The notes under the pieces are model-generated. The model did no database searches and was not told the DNA's origin. It worked only from the letters and a program-made list of their open reading frames with translations. Below, in pieces: positions 36,432 through 47,600 of a DNA stretch of 64,000 nucleotides. This stretch comes from Odontesthes bonariensis (Eukaryota; Chordata; Actinopteri; Atheriniformes; Atherinopsidae), in the NCBI RefSeq assembly GCF_027942865.1, contig NC_134510.1:27459209-27523208 (forward strand), written 5' to 3'. The position numbers were made by a program, and so were the translations under genes. Numbering within the stretch: the first letter of the stretch is position 1; every line of letters starts with the position of its first letter.

Positions 36432-37545
36432 TCTCTCAGGTAGGTCCTGATGAGTCAACTGAATGGGGAAAAAAGTCCATACCATCAACCCCTCCAGTCA
36501 TCAGATACCCTGCTGGCATAATGACCTGGCCAAATGAGGAGATAGAAGCCACTGATACCAAGACAAGAAAACTCCTCACAATGCACGGAGGGTTTCATCC
36601 CAAGTCTAGCACCCTGAGGTTGTACACTAAGAGGAAGGAGGGGCTAGTGAGCGTCAGAGCCACTATCCAGGATGACACAACAAAGACCAGGGAATACATC
36701 AGGAAGATGGCCCCCAAAGATGAACTGCTAAGTGAGAGTCTCTGCTGAAACCCAGGGGAGGCGAGGAGGAAGGGGAGGAACCATCATGGAAGGATAAGAC
36801 CCTGCGTGGCGTGTACTACCGACAGACTGAAGAAGTGGTGATATTGAGAAATCCTATCAGTGGCAAGATAAGGCTGGTCTGAAACCCAGCTCAGAGGCAC
36901 CTATAATGGCAGCTCAAGAACAGGCTCTGTGCATAAGAGCAATAGAAGCTGGGGTCTACCACATCAGATGGGAGCCCAGATGTAGGTCGTGCAAAGAGGC
37001 TTCTGAGATGGTCCAGCACACAGTTGCGGTGTGTAAAATGCAGGCATACATGGAACACCATAACCAAGTGGCAGGAACAGTGTCCAGGAATATCTGTTGA
37101 TTGTATGATGGTAGAAGTTCCAAAGTCAAAGTGGGAGATGCATCTAAAAGTAGCGGAGAACCACAGTGCTTAGATGTGGGGCTCCCAGATCGCAACTGAT
37201 AAAATGGTGATGGATAGCCAACCGGAAATTGTGATGGTCGACAAATTACAGAAAAAAGGTAAGAGTGACAGATGTAGTAACCCAAAGTGACAGAAACATC
37301 AAGAGCAAGGAAATATGAGAAGCTCAAAAAATGCCAAGAGCGAAAGGAAGAAGTTGAAAAGATATGGAAAATGAGCCCAACAAGGATACCAGTGGACACT
37401 GGAGCACTCAGGTCCATGTCCCCTAACATGGTTAAGTGATTCCAACAGATCCCAGGAACAACATCAGGGATCTCTGTCCAGATGAGTGCAGTTCTAGGAT
37501 GTCTAAGATGTAGAACCCTCAAACTTCCACGTCTCTGGTAGAGGA
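36431..37545 (+). pseudogene. Degenerate 3' end of a second LINE lineage with CCHC/endonuclease
   Basis: Fragments in changing frames: ITWP-like MTWPNEEIEATDTKTRKLLT, HGGFHPKSSTLRLYTKRKEG and EYIRKMAPKDELL (36521-36748), then IRAIEAGVYHIRW-type sequence with the knuckle C-R-S-C...H-T-V-A-V-C (36906-37100). It continues to a tail reading FQQIPGTTSGISVQMSAVLG. Many stops and frame changes. The motifs are those of a widespread fish LINE with a restriction-like endonuclease, clearly different from the copy at 28-31 kb. Confidence 0.75.
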
Positions 37546-38110
37546 CTTGAGCTAGTTTGCTAGAATTCGTTTAGTTTGTTGTTTTCATGTGCCATCACTA
37601 CAGTAGAGATAACTGAGCCTCTTATTTGGTTCTGAGAAAAACTAAACAAAAAAAAACCCTTATGGCAGCACCTCAAATGCAAACTGCCAGTACTTTGATG
37701 TGGCTACAACAGACAGAGGGTGAGGAGAAGTTGGTTTATCAGATTAGCTGCATAAATGCAATATTTGGTGAGCCCCTGAATTAAGCATTCAACTTGTCAA
37801 CAGTCAAACAACTATGGAGACACCAGAAACACAAAGAAAAACAAACAATTATGAAAGAGATGTCAAATGACAAATAGTGACATGAGAACAAGCGGTTTTA
37901 TTACAAAATCCACCTTATTTTCTACATTGCTCATGCTTGCTTACTGATTTAGATCTTAACATAGCTCATATGCAGTCATTTGAATAATTAAGAACACCCT
38001 CTCTTAATTCTATGGTTCTATATTTGAGGACAAAATAAGACATTTGATCCTATCTAGATCCTTATCAAGTCTGAACCAAAATGTAGAAGCTATGTGTGAA
38101 AAAAAAAAAA
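37546..38110. other. Intergenic, nothing recognised
   Basis: AT-rich, no ORF or repeat supported. Confidence 0.4.
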
Positions 38111-38800
38111 AATAATACCCGCTATGATTTATTGGCGTGTAGAATCACCTTCAGCAGCAGTGTTATCAGTCTCTCACATCATTGTGGAGGCGTTTTGTCC
38201 CACTCCTCTTTTCAACGTTGTTTAAGTTCATTGAGATTTGCAGCATTTGTTTATGTGCAGCTCTCTTTTAGTCTAGCCCCAGCATTTCAGTGAGATAAAG
38301 GTCTAGGCTTTGGTCCAAAGCAACACCACAAATCTTTTTTTTTTCAGTCGTTCTGACGATTTGCTGCTGTGTTTGGGATCATTGTCGCATTGCATGATCC
38401 AGTTTCAGCCAAGCTTTAGCTGTCGGGCAGATGGCCTCACATTTGACTCTAGAATACTTTGGTATACAGAGGACTTCATGGTGGACTCAATGACTGCAAG
38501 GTGCTGATACGCTGTGCTTGGTTTTCATCAAACATGGGGCTGTATATTATGATCAAACATCTCTACTTTAATCTTGTCTCTCCAAAGGACATTGTTCCAG
38601 AAGTCTTGTGGTTTGCTCAGATGTGACTTTACAAACCTAAGCTGTGCTTCCGTGTTCTTTTTAGAGAGAAGAGGCTTTTTCCGGAGACCCTTCCAAACAA
38701 ACCATACTGTTCAGTCTTTTTCCATTTGCACTTTTGTGAACTTTAACATTTTACATGCTAAGTGAGGCCTGTACAGTCAGAAATGTAGTTCTTGGTTTTT
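38111..38800 (-). pseudogene. Degenerate Tc1/mariner-type transposase, copy A
   Basis: The minus strand reads broken pieces: SKKNTEAQLRFVKSHLSKPQ with FWNNVLWRDKIKVEMF, then 'AVIESTMKSSVYQSILES' and a piece near 38400 equivalent to QLKL...QCDNDPKHSSK, the second catalytic-aspartate region. Stops and frame changes throughout. It belongs to the same family as copy B at 40.1 kb, in opposite orientation. Confidence 0.75.
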
Positions 38801-39870
38801 TTTAAATTTTTTTTAGTTTAGTTTATATGACCGTATTTTACATGTGTTCCGATGTCTATTTCTAAGAAGTGGAACAATCACATACACTTTAAATGAAAAC
38901 GTTATTTTTCTACGTTTATCTCTCACATATCAGATACGGAAACACTTTCATAAAGAACTCTCTTCAAGAAAAATTTATCTTTTCTTCATCTATTTCCTGT
39001 CACAACCTAAGTCTTCAAAAAAATAGTAAAGACATAGGAAAATGTTTATTCAGCAACAATGAAAATAAAGAAACAATTTACACACCACACACACACATTT
39101 ACATAGAATTACATGTGTATGTGTGAGTTGAGAGTTTACAGAATATATTGTACACTTTCATTTCCGTCAGCACGACTTATTAATCAAAACACAATAGAAT
39201 GATATCAGATTACTGAAGAACTGATTTTCCTTCCACACAGAATAAATACAAAGCTTTGCCTTTATGTTTCAAACAGCAAAAAGTCCTTTTGCTCTCACAC
39301 ACTCTGACAGCGCAGAGTCTAGAGGATTATCACACATGACTGTTGCCTTCGGCTCGACATCTCACACCCACAGTATCACGTTGTCAGGAAATGCTGGCTG
39401 TAAATCATCGGGTGATAGTGACTGTTGGTACGAACAATCATGAAACATTACCGCACATTTGCACACCATATTGTCACCTTTTCACCCAAGGCACTGTCAG
39501 CCTGCAACACCTGCAGACAGGACTGTGACACGAACGCTGTGAAATGTTTTTGCACAACAGGTGCAAGCAGACGGAACACTGGGTGAAATAAAAGAGTGCA
39601 ACTAATTCTACAGCCTGTGAAATAAGACAACATGACAGTACTGATTTATCTCATTCACTTTTGGTTTAAACTATGATAGAGTTTGATAAAGATAAGTTTG
39701 AACAAATTCTGCTCCAGCTCACAAAGTTATCTCATCTGACTTGATACTTTTAGCTTGGCCTGAGGTTAATGTGAGATGGCAGTTTTTGTGACGCCCAGTT
39801 AGATTTCCACTGATTATGCAAGTTTCTTCTTTTAACTTCTTTTTCTTTCTATCTTCCTCTTTTGATGGTT
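38801..39870. other. Intergenic between transposase relics
   Basis: AT-rich, no supported gene. 39330-39600 is less AT-rich and has no stop-free frame of note. Confidence 0.4.
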
Positions 39871-39905
39871 AGGGTTTGAGGAATAGGAACTATTCCTCAA
39901 ACCCT
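39871..39905. repeat. Perfect hairpin: 16-bp stem, GAA loop
   Basis: AGGGTTTGAGGAATAG, GAA, then the exact complement. It is not flanked by a T run, and no gene ends here, so it is not called a terminator. Confidence 0.95.
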
Positions 39906-40074
39906 GTCATAAATGCATGTCAAGACCAGCACTTCCCTGCAGATTAAATCCACCGCTGTAACATCTCTAAAATAACACAGACCATGTACTACCCTGTCTC
40001 GATATTTGCATCCAAATGGAGAACTGTATTTTGTTTTCCTTTAGGACGTGTTGAACGTATGTAACAAACAAGAC

Positions 40075-40475
40075 AATGTGGACATTTTTGCAACATTTTT
40101 TAAGAGACTAAAGGAGAGATGTCTGGTCACACTGCACAGCAGCACATTTTGAAAAAACAACCAAACAGCATATCAGCACAAACACCTCATACCAACTGTA
40201 AAGCACATGGTAAAGGGATGATGGTTTAGGCTTGTTTTACAGCCACAGGACCTGAGCATCTGTCTGACAGCTAAAACTTGTCTGAAACTGGGTTATGCAA
40301 CGAGACAATGACACCAAGCACAGCAGCCAATCTACAACAGAATGACTGGAAAAAAACCAAAGCAAACAAAAATACAACAACAAAATACAAGAATCATGGC
40401 ATCAAAGTCCAGACCTTAACCTTAAATAAATGCTATGACGGGACTTTAAGAGAAAATTGCAACTGAAGCAACGTT
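40075..40475 (+). pseudogene. Degenerate Tc1/mariner-type transposase, copy B
   Basis: Matches copy A closely, for example 'gacagctaaaacttgtctga' and 'gagacaatgacaccaagcac'. It reads DNDTKHSSQS-type sequence where the DDE catalytic aspartate is expected, then 'aaagtccagaccttaacctt' (the SPDLN region). Several frame breaks. Not functional. Confidence 0.75.
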
Positions 40476-41029
40476 CTAAAGTGAGTAAACTGATATGGGC
40501 GACTGATAACACTACTCTGTGTTATATGTCACGTGTTGCTGTTCATCTAAGGCTGTAAGACCTGGTGAGGACCAGAGGATTTTTTTCAATATTGTGTCCT
40601 GATATATAAAAGCTTGAAACGCAGAGAAGGCGAACATTTCATGCAGCTGTAGGTTTAAGCACAGAATTACTTTAACGACATCATTTCCTGAGTTTTTATC
40701 TACCATCAGCTCAAGGTATTGATTTGGTTTTGACAAAGTATCTGCAAACTTTTGATATTCCTGATGCTAAATGGCTTATTTGCGTCACTGCAAGATACAA
40801 TCGCACATCGTGTGCATGCTGACAGACTGACCTTATCATTTAGCTCAAGTAAGAGTGGGTGAACAGGGTGTGCTGCGCAGGAGCGCAAGTGATGGTGATT
40901 AGAATCAGGTGTAATTGTAGATTTTCACAAAATTATTGCAATTACAGTAAATGTCAATCACATAAAAACCTTTGAAAGTCTTTTCTTTCGATCGTTTTCA
41001 ACAAGTAAAAGCACCATGTACAGTGTGTC

Positions 41030-41167
41030 TCACTGGTGCTGGGGGCGCAAAACTATGACCTCAGAGTATGTGACATCATCAGCCGGCGCAGTGACTTTGC
41101 GTATGACATTGAATGATGAGGTACTATCTCTTGATGATTTAGGCTTGACGTCAGCATAAACCACTTC
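41030..41167 (-). CDS. ITIM receptor exon 6: tail with two ITIM-like motifs
   Basis: Acceptor cctcatag, then EVVYADVKPKSS, a serine-rich spacer and DDVTYSEVIVLRPQHQ, stop TGA at 41030-41032. Both tyrosines fit (I/V/L/S)xYxx(I/V/L). Confidence 0.82.
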   Translation of the reverse strand, partial: EVVYADVKPKSSRDSTSSFNVIRKVTAPADDVTYSEVIVLRPQHQ

Positions 41168-42954
41168 CTATGAGGAAGAGTGTAAGAAAGTTATTTCTCT
41201 TTTTCACACAATCAACACAACGTGATTAAAAAAGTACAGAAATGCAGCCGTTTTATCAGCTCTGAGCTCACCTGCTCTCTTACAATGAACGATGGCCTCG
41301 TTGCACCTGCCACCTGACCAGATGTATCTGAAAGACACACATAGTCATCATTATTCAAGGGAACTAAAACACAAAAGGGTAAAAAAAAAAATCAGGTGTT
41401 GATTAGAAAAAGAGTAAGGGCAGACCTGTGTGTTTGTTCTCACCTATGTGGACCCGAAGCCTCACCTCAGGATCATGTCTAAGAGAAGGAACCAACAGAG
41501 CTACGATTAGAGCTCAAGAAGAAAAGCCAGGGTTGCAGATAGGTTCTTTTCTCAGTTCAGTGCTTAAATGCTGTTTGAAATGCAATGCTCGCAACTTACC
41601 TATTTTAATTCTAAAGCAAGCTTCCAAGATAAACTGTTCTCTCCCCTAAACAGAGGCAGGGCCCCAAAAATGGGACTAAACTTTATATTTTTTTCCAACA
41701 TCCTGAGCGTAAGCACACACACTTACTTTCTGATGAAGACGAGGTAAGCTGTGGCTGAAAGGATCACTAACAGCAGCATGACGGCAACGACTATCGCAGA
41801 AAGAATTCCTGTGGATAACGGCTTCTGTTCTGGGAGGAGAATCATGAGCGATCAGTCCTCTGTGTATCAAACCTCACAAATATTTATTACAATGTAAGAT
41901 TAGTTGCTGTGTTAATAAACAATAATGTTATTAAGATAACTGGTATTTTGAAAAGGAACACAGCACAACACTGAGCGATGATGTTCACGTGTGATATTGC
42001 AAAAATGGTCAAAATCATCTTCTTGAATCACAAACAGGAACAATATATATGACAAAAAAATATCTGTATCAAATCGACACAGATTTTTATTCATGCAGCA
42101 TTAGATGCTGATCTCACTGCAGCTCTAAACCACTATAAACCAAACACACTGAACACCAAACACTGTATTCAGATGGAGTATAATGTGTCACAACATGTTC
42201 ATTTGAACGTGGTCAGTTTTTCCTGCTAGTTTATTCACCTTGAACGACAAGTCTGGTGGTTCTCTCAGCTGAACCACTGGGAAAGGTGGTCAAGCTGCAG
42301 CTGTACAATCCTGCATCTGCCATCAAGACATCCTTTATTATCAAAGATTGCCTCTCCAACTTCACTCTCTCTTTCAGTGGAGATTCATGAATGTGCTCTC
42401 CGTGCTCTATGCTCAAAACAATAATGGTGGTTTTATTTGTTCCTCCTGGCTTCAGGAGATCCCACTGCATCTGAGTAAGAGTGTTTGGTAGTTGGATGGA
42501 CGGGCACGGGAGGGTGACATCAAACCCGACATATCCAGTCACTTCAGCTAAGTCGTCCACTCTTTGCGCTTTTAGAACTGTGGAAATGAAATTACACGAT
42601 AGAAAGAGGAGGGAGAAGACAGCTTGATACAAAAAAAAACACGATTTACACTCTTAAATTGAGATTCTGTTCGTTTGATTCTGTTACTTTAATCAGTTAT
42701 CAGTTAATATTTTATATCAGTATGCAGCTAGCTCAGAATCAATGCCAATAAAAACTCCCTTTCTTTAATTAACTGTAAAACATGCTTATAAATCATATTA
42801 AAGAGAAGTTTTACTTTTAAAATAGACCAGTCAATATAAGTCGGTACAAATAAGGTTTGTTTTAAACAGGTTTAAAACCAATGGTCTTACCTGGGAGTAA
42901 TGTGATGTAAATCAACTTCAGGAGACGGTGAGAAAATATGTTGCAGGTTTTCAT
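41030..42954 (-). CDS. Single-V-domain inhibitory receptor (PVR/nectin/TIGIT-like), 6 exons
   Basis: Exons in transcription order: 42891-42954 (signal), 42239-42577 (V), 41727-41829 (membrane), 41444-41478, 41272-41327, 41030-41167 (tail). All junctions keep phase and the sum is 735 bases, 244 residues. The V domain has its two cysteines and tryptophan, plus LTQMQW, a glycine block IEHGEHI and TFPSG, close to the (V/I)(S/T)Q, AX6G and T(F/Y)P signatures of the PVR/nectin/TIGIT family. The helix is ILSAIVVAVMLLLVILSATA. The last exon carries two ITIM-like motifs, VVYADV and VTYSEV. One V domain plus a helix plus tyrosine inhibitory motifs is the layout of TIGIT. By inference it recruits SHP-type phosphatases at the surface of an immune cell. 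Orthology to a named gene is not claimed. Confidence 0.85.
41272..41327 (-). CDS. ITIM receptor exon 5: 56-base tail exon
   Basis: Acceptor tctttcag, donor gtgagc; reads DTSGQVAGATRPSFIVREQ. Skipping exon 4 would change its frame. Confidence 0.68.
41444..41478 (-). CDS. ITIM receptor exon 4: 35-base tail exon
   Basis: Acceptor ttctcttag, donor gtgaga; reads HDPEVRLRVHI. Too short to show as a stand-alone ORF; accepted because it restores phase between exons 3 and 5. Confidence 0.65.
41727..41829 (-). CDS. ITIM receptor exon 3: transmembrane
   Basis: Acceptor cctcccag, donor gtaagt; reads QKPLSTG, then about 23 hydrophobic residues ending AYLVFIRK. It has no charged residue inside the helix, so there is no sign of adaptor pairing. 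Confidence 0.88.
42239..42577 (-). CDS. ITIM receptor exon 2: V-type Ig domain
   Basis: Acceptor tttccacag, donor gtgaat; 339 bases, phase 1 in and out. Key residues: C in VTLPCP, W in MQWDLL, C in LYSCSL, D in MADAGLY. N-glycosylation site NKT near the middle. Confidence 0.92.
42891..42954 (-). CDS. ITIM receptor exon 1: signal peptide
   Basis: ATG at 42952-42954; reads MKTCNIFSHRLLKLIYITLL then P and a split codon; donor gtaagacc. It is hydrophobic enough for a signal peptide and joins the V exon in phase 1. A longer open frame that starts inside the next intron (MYQAVFSLLF) was rejected because it reads through the acceptor. Confidence 0.75.
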
Positions 42955-43800
42955 TTTGCAAATTTCGCAAATAAAGGACGTGGTAAAAAAAAAAAAAAAA
43001 AAAGCAATGGGAAAAATCTTTTAAATCATAATATTCTGGACTTGGTGCGCCACCGAACAAACCAGCATTTGGAATTGGTTACGAAGAGACGGATGCGGTT
43101 TAACTTTTGGGTCGAAGAGATGCAAAAATGTTGTCCATAGCTGAGAATGCAGAAAAAGAGGAACAAAAGTAGAAGTTTCCCCCAGCAAAATTCATTCAAA
43201 CAGGCGACATTCCCCTCTGCAGCTGTAATGTATAACGCATTATAACCGCTACGTGTTAATGCGTTAGAAAAAAAAATCTCTGTTAAAAAAGGGGGGTGTA
43301 AGGCTGCTACAGGACGCCTTCTTCCATTTCTCTGATTCTAACAAAGAACTAAAATAAAGCTATTCGACGTTTGATGTTGGTGCTTGAGTCTAGTTTCAAC
43401 TCAGTTTTGAGGCGTCAGCAAGATTTCCGACAGCAGACGGGCATGACTGTCACGTTGCACCCTGCGCAACAGGGACCTCCTGTGGTCTGATCATAGTGGT
43501 GTCAGATCTGTAGCCGCACCACTTCCACAAGCTTCGTATTAGTTCTGTCAGTTAAAGAATAAACACGGATCTTTTATGGGGGAATAAACTCACAAAACCT
43601 CTCAGCAGCAATATCCTAAAGGAACTACAAGCAAAAATAATTCATTCAAAGTTGTAAATAAAAGCAAAAACTATGATAAAATGTTTGCCCTCTTGTCCTA
43701 TCAGCTAAGTTTTGCTTTAAAGGTTGCTTTTGAAATATAAATTTCATGAGCGATGAATTGGGCATTTGCACAGTTCTGAAAAAGTTTTTCTTATTATTTT
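42955..43800. other. Upstream of the ITIM receptor; nothing recognised
   Basis: Contains an A run at 42985-43003. The promoter should be here, but no TATA box or other element is convincing. Confidence 0.4.
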
Positions 43801-44636
43801 TTAACACTCTGGAGTCTAAAACCCGCCGGTGGGATTTTTGATACATCTCCAAAAACACATCTGTAACTCTGTGAGTTTGTGTCATTCAAACATATAAGTG
43901 ACACCATTAAAAACCTTGACACTTCTAGTTTTCAAATATATATATTTTAAAATAAATTATATAGCTGGCCCTTTTTAAAGAGAGTGAACAGAAATCTTTG
44001 GATTTTCTGTAGTCTCAGACTGCAGCAGCTTCCTCGGCCACACCTATCGCTATTCACATGTAAAGTACCAGGTGATTGAGTGGCTATTCACAGGTGAGAA
44101 CACGCCCCATTCAGCCAGCATGTGGGGGAAGGCAGCAATGTCCTGCCAGTGACAGACATTTATCACATGGAGAGTGACAGGGGGGTGGGGGGAATCAGGG
44201 GTGTTACACACCCATCTAATTAGTATTCAACTAACAGAGACACTACCTGGAGTTACAATGACTTTTTTACAGTTTGTGTGAAAACAAAAAAACCTTTCTG
44301 ACTGCACTTTTTACTTTTATGCAGCCAACACTTTTGTTTACAAGGTTCAACCTTCAAAAGTCTTGGCTAGATATATTTATAGTGTGTTTTCTTGCACTGT
44401 TTGAAGACCTCTAAAACTTGTTTTTTGTACAGTTGTGTTTCCCCTCAATTTAAATAAAACTTGTTTGTATTACATTCACTTTACTCTCATATTGTTTTTT
44501 TGTTAGGCTTTTCAGAATACAACCATATGTGTCACTTTTGCATAGATGTTTACAGTTATTTGAAATACTTGAAAATGTCAAGGTGGTGACAACTGCCTCA
44601 AAGTCTCTGAAAAGGCCTTAGACTCCAGGGGGTTAA
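43801..44636. mobile_element. TTAA-flanked inverted-repeat element (piggyBac-like MITE)
   Basis: TTAA at 43801-43804 and 44633-44636 flank 828 bases whose ends read CACTCTGGAGTCTAA and, reversed at the right, CCCCCTGGAGTCTAA. The TTAA target and CCY-type ends are typical of piggyBac derivatives. No transposase inside. Confidence 0.72.
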
Positions 44637-44824
44637 TACTTACACTGGTTACACTGGTACGTAGACTGGGAACAGTCTCATGCAATATTTCTAGTCAAGC
44701 TCATTCTTGTTTCCTTTTTTATATGACAAATGAGGAAGATGAGGAGATGCAGACAGATTAGAGACAGATGGTTATTGTTAGAGGCAGACTGTTCCTTCGT
44801 TAACACTGACATCACAGGTGAGGA

Positions 44825-45010
44825 GGACAGCACGACCAAAGTGTTAGTGGTTGTTTGTGCTCTTAGCTGTTTGGTTTTGGAAGGAAATGCACTTATGATT
44901 TCTTGTGACCTGAAAGTTCTTTTGCCTACCGATGTGGAACACACTTATTGTAAGGCGCTTTAGATAAAAGCGTCTGCAAAATGACCGTAATGTAATGTAA
45001 TGTAATGTGA
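44825..45010 (+). repeat. LINE/SINE 3' tail with (TAATG)n
   Basis: Ends 'gataaaagcgtctgcaaaat' followed by four to five TAATG units, a very common fish repeat tail. The body 'tgcacttatgatttcttgtg' matches 54299-54467 in opposite orientation. Confidence 0.75.
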
Positions 45011-47099
45011 TGTTTGCTATATGGCCTGTGTTTGTAGTGGTTAGTGGGGGCTCTTTGGGTGCCAGTGGCTTCTAAGGTGAGTTTGTTTCCAGTTGGCTCT
45101 TGCTTGGCCTTGCTTCTGCTGTTTTGTGCTCACCCGGGGAACAGAACCACCTCTGGGCGTGCCAGGCTAGCTTGCAGCTGTGAGTTAGCCTGGCTCCTGG
45201 ATTGAGCAGCCTATGGATTACTGAAAGCATTGAAAGTGAGGACCTTGCTGTTATGACACCCACTTGCAATATAAATGCTGTGGCTTTCTTGAGAATCGCT
45301 CTCTGGTTCAAGGACATATTTTATTTATTTATTTACACTTTATTATTTTTAACTGGGCTGTATTGCACATAGAGTCACAACACATTGGATATGCAAATGT
45401 ATAGCTGAATGAGACCGATGTAAGAATTGGCCATTGCTTAGCAGAGACAGGGAAGGCCGGTGCCAGCTGTTTGTGGGTGGAGATGTGGTCAGATTTACAT
45501 ATTTCTAGACCCCCATTTACTGAATGAGGAAGACGAGTCATAACCTGAGCAATTGTAAAGGAATGAGACTTTTTTGTTTGTTTTACAAACTAATACATTG
45601 AAACATACAATTTGGAGGAAAAAAACACGAGTTTTTAGAGGATTTTTAACTGCTGTAGTGGGACTTTGAATTTAATTTTCATACTTTAGTTTCACAGCCC
45701 ATCTATAAATGCAGTAATTGAGTGTTTGTCCCTCATAGTTCTTCTTAATAACTCAACTGGCAAACTTCAGCTTTAGAGTTTTACTGACACATTAAGGTCT
45801 CACTGTTGTTTGGCTTTATTATTCTTTAGTAAAGTCTAATGTGGACAGTGATATATTATCCTTTGCTTCAGGATCATTGATTTTTTTTTTACTCTCTGCT
45901 GTGTTTGTGGAAGTTATAAGATAAGAACGCAGAGCACTACCTTAAAGTGTTTTTGTCTGCAGCATACTGATTAGTCCTGCAGATGTAAGCCCAGCAGGTG
46001 CAGTTCCCAGTTTGTGAGATTAGCATATATTTTTGTTATTATTTTTTTGCGTGTTTATGTGCATCCAGCTTTATGTCAACTGGTATGGAAAGCATTGCAC
46101 TGAGAATAGCAACTACAGCTGGAAAGGAGAATTAAAGAGTCTACTTCAGCTAAGATCCCCCTAATGCAATCAGTGTCATGTCAAACTGAGAGAGCACTTA
46201 TAGTCTAAATATTAAAACATGACTTTGTAATCGACAGATTGACTGAATGTTGTGTCAAATAAAACGGTGTGAAAAGAGTGCATTCACATTGAGTGTTTTA
46301 GTGGGAACAACTAACCACATTCAAGACACAAAGGAGTGCAGCAGCAGAACAGTTCACTTATTCAGCACGTCGTCACCAGTGACCCGTTGTCAAGCCTCCC
46401 AAAGGAAGCTGCCACTCGCTGAAGTATAATTATCTCCACTAATCAGAGTTCCAGGATGAATTACTTAGAAGTGTTTCAACAAGTTAATGAGGTCAGGGAT
46501 GCAAAGCTTGACTTGTTTTATTGAGCTGAATTCAGATTGTTACTTGCATGTAAATTAGAGATTTACAAGGCAAGGCAACAGCTCTCCTTCCTGAGAGCAC
46601 GTACAATGTTTTCCTATCAAAGACAAAGTCTCCTGAACATATTTATTCACAATTAATGGCTAAAGATGGAGAACATGTTTTGAATTAGATCATTCTTTAA
46701 GAACACAGAAAATAAGAATAAAGAATAAAGCTCACTTTGGCAATCTGTTATGAAGAGGATTCTAACAGCTCGTTCTTCATTCATATTCTCTTGTCTTTTG
46801 AGCTCTCCAAGTTAATCTGATCAGAATAACTTCATATTGGTGGATGTTGAATAAATTCAAAACAGCTTTTGTATTGTTTCGAGAGCGTCTAGTGGGGAGC
46901 AGTGTTACAACATGTTTCAATGTGTAAAATATACAAGTAAATCAATGTGCAAAAGTATGGAGTCATCACTCATTTCTTCATGTATTGTCACAAAAAAAAT
47001 GAAGTAGGTGCAACAGTTTATTGAAACATGTGCAAACATAAATGAATTCACAGTATATAAAGCAAAAACATAGTTTTTACATTTGTAATGAGCTTGAAG
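45011..47099. other. Intergenic, nothing recognised
   Basis: 2 kb of AT-rich sequence with no gene signal that I can support. Confidence 0.45.
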
Positions 47100-47600
47100 T
47101 ATTTGGTATGAGCACCTTTATTCAACAGCACATCCTGAACCCTCTTCGACAAGCTTTCTTGTAATTTGGTCTTTATGGATAGTTATCCAGGCTTCTTGAA
47201 ATACATTTAAAAGCTCTTATTTGGATGTTGGCTGCCTTCTTTTCTGTTCTATGTCAACATGATCCCACACTGCTTCAATAATGTTGACGTCTGGGCTCTT
47301 GTTAAGAAAAGTCCGTGTCTGAAAGTGTTTTTCAATCCAGGCATGCTTTTGATGCATTGGTAATGTGTTTGGGATCATTGCCATGCTGAAAGTTTAGGCC
47401 AGTTTCATTCACACACTTTCCAGATGGTATTATTTGATAGATCCAAATCTAATTGTACTTTTCTGTGTTCATAATTCCATTAGTTTTCACAAAATCCTCA
47501 ACATCACTGGCTGAAATGCAACAGTTAACTTTGACAGAGCCTCCATTGTGTTTTACAGAAGGTTGTAGAAACTCACTGTTGAACCTATCTTTTGAACTCC
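47100..47600 (-). pseudogene. Degenerate Tc1/mariner-type transposase, second family
   Basis: The minus strand reads SPDVNIIEAVWDHVDIEQKR and RQPTSK, then a stop and ELLNVFQEAWITIHKDQ, the C-terminal DDE region of a Tc1-like transposase. Stops and shifts elsewhere. This is a different family from the 38 and 40 kb copies. Confidence 0.78.

Noticed and set aside
39871..39905. Transcription terminator
   Set aside because: Strong hairpin, but no T tract follows, no gene ends here and the host is a eukaryote.
42578..42632. Alternative start MYQAVFSLLF for the V-domain receptor
   Set aside because: It lies in the intron directly before a good acceptor, while a proper signal exon with a donor in the right phase exists at 42891-42954.
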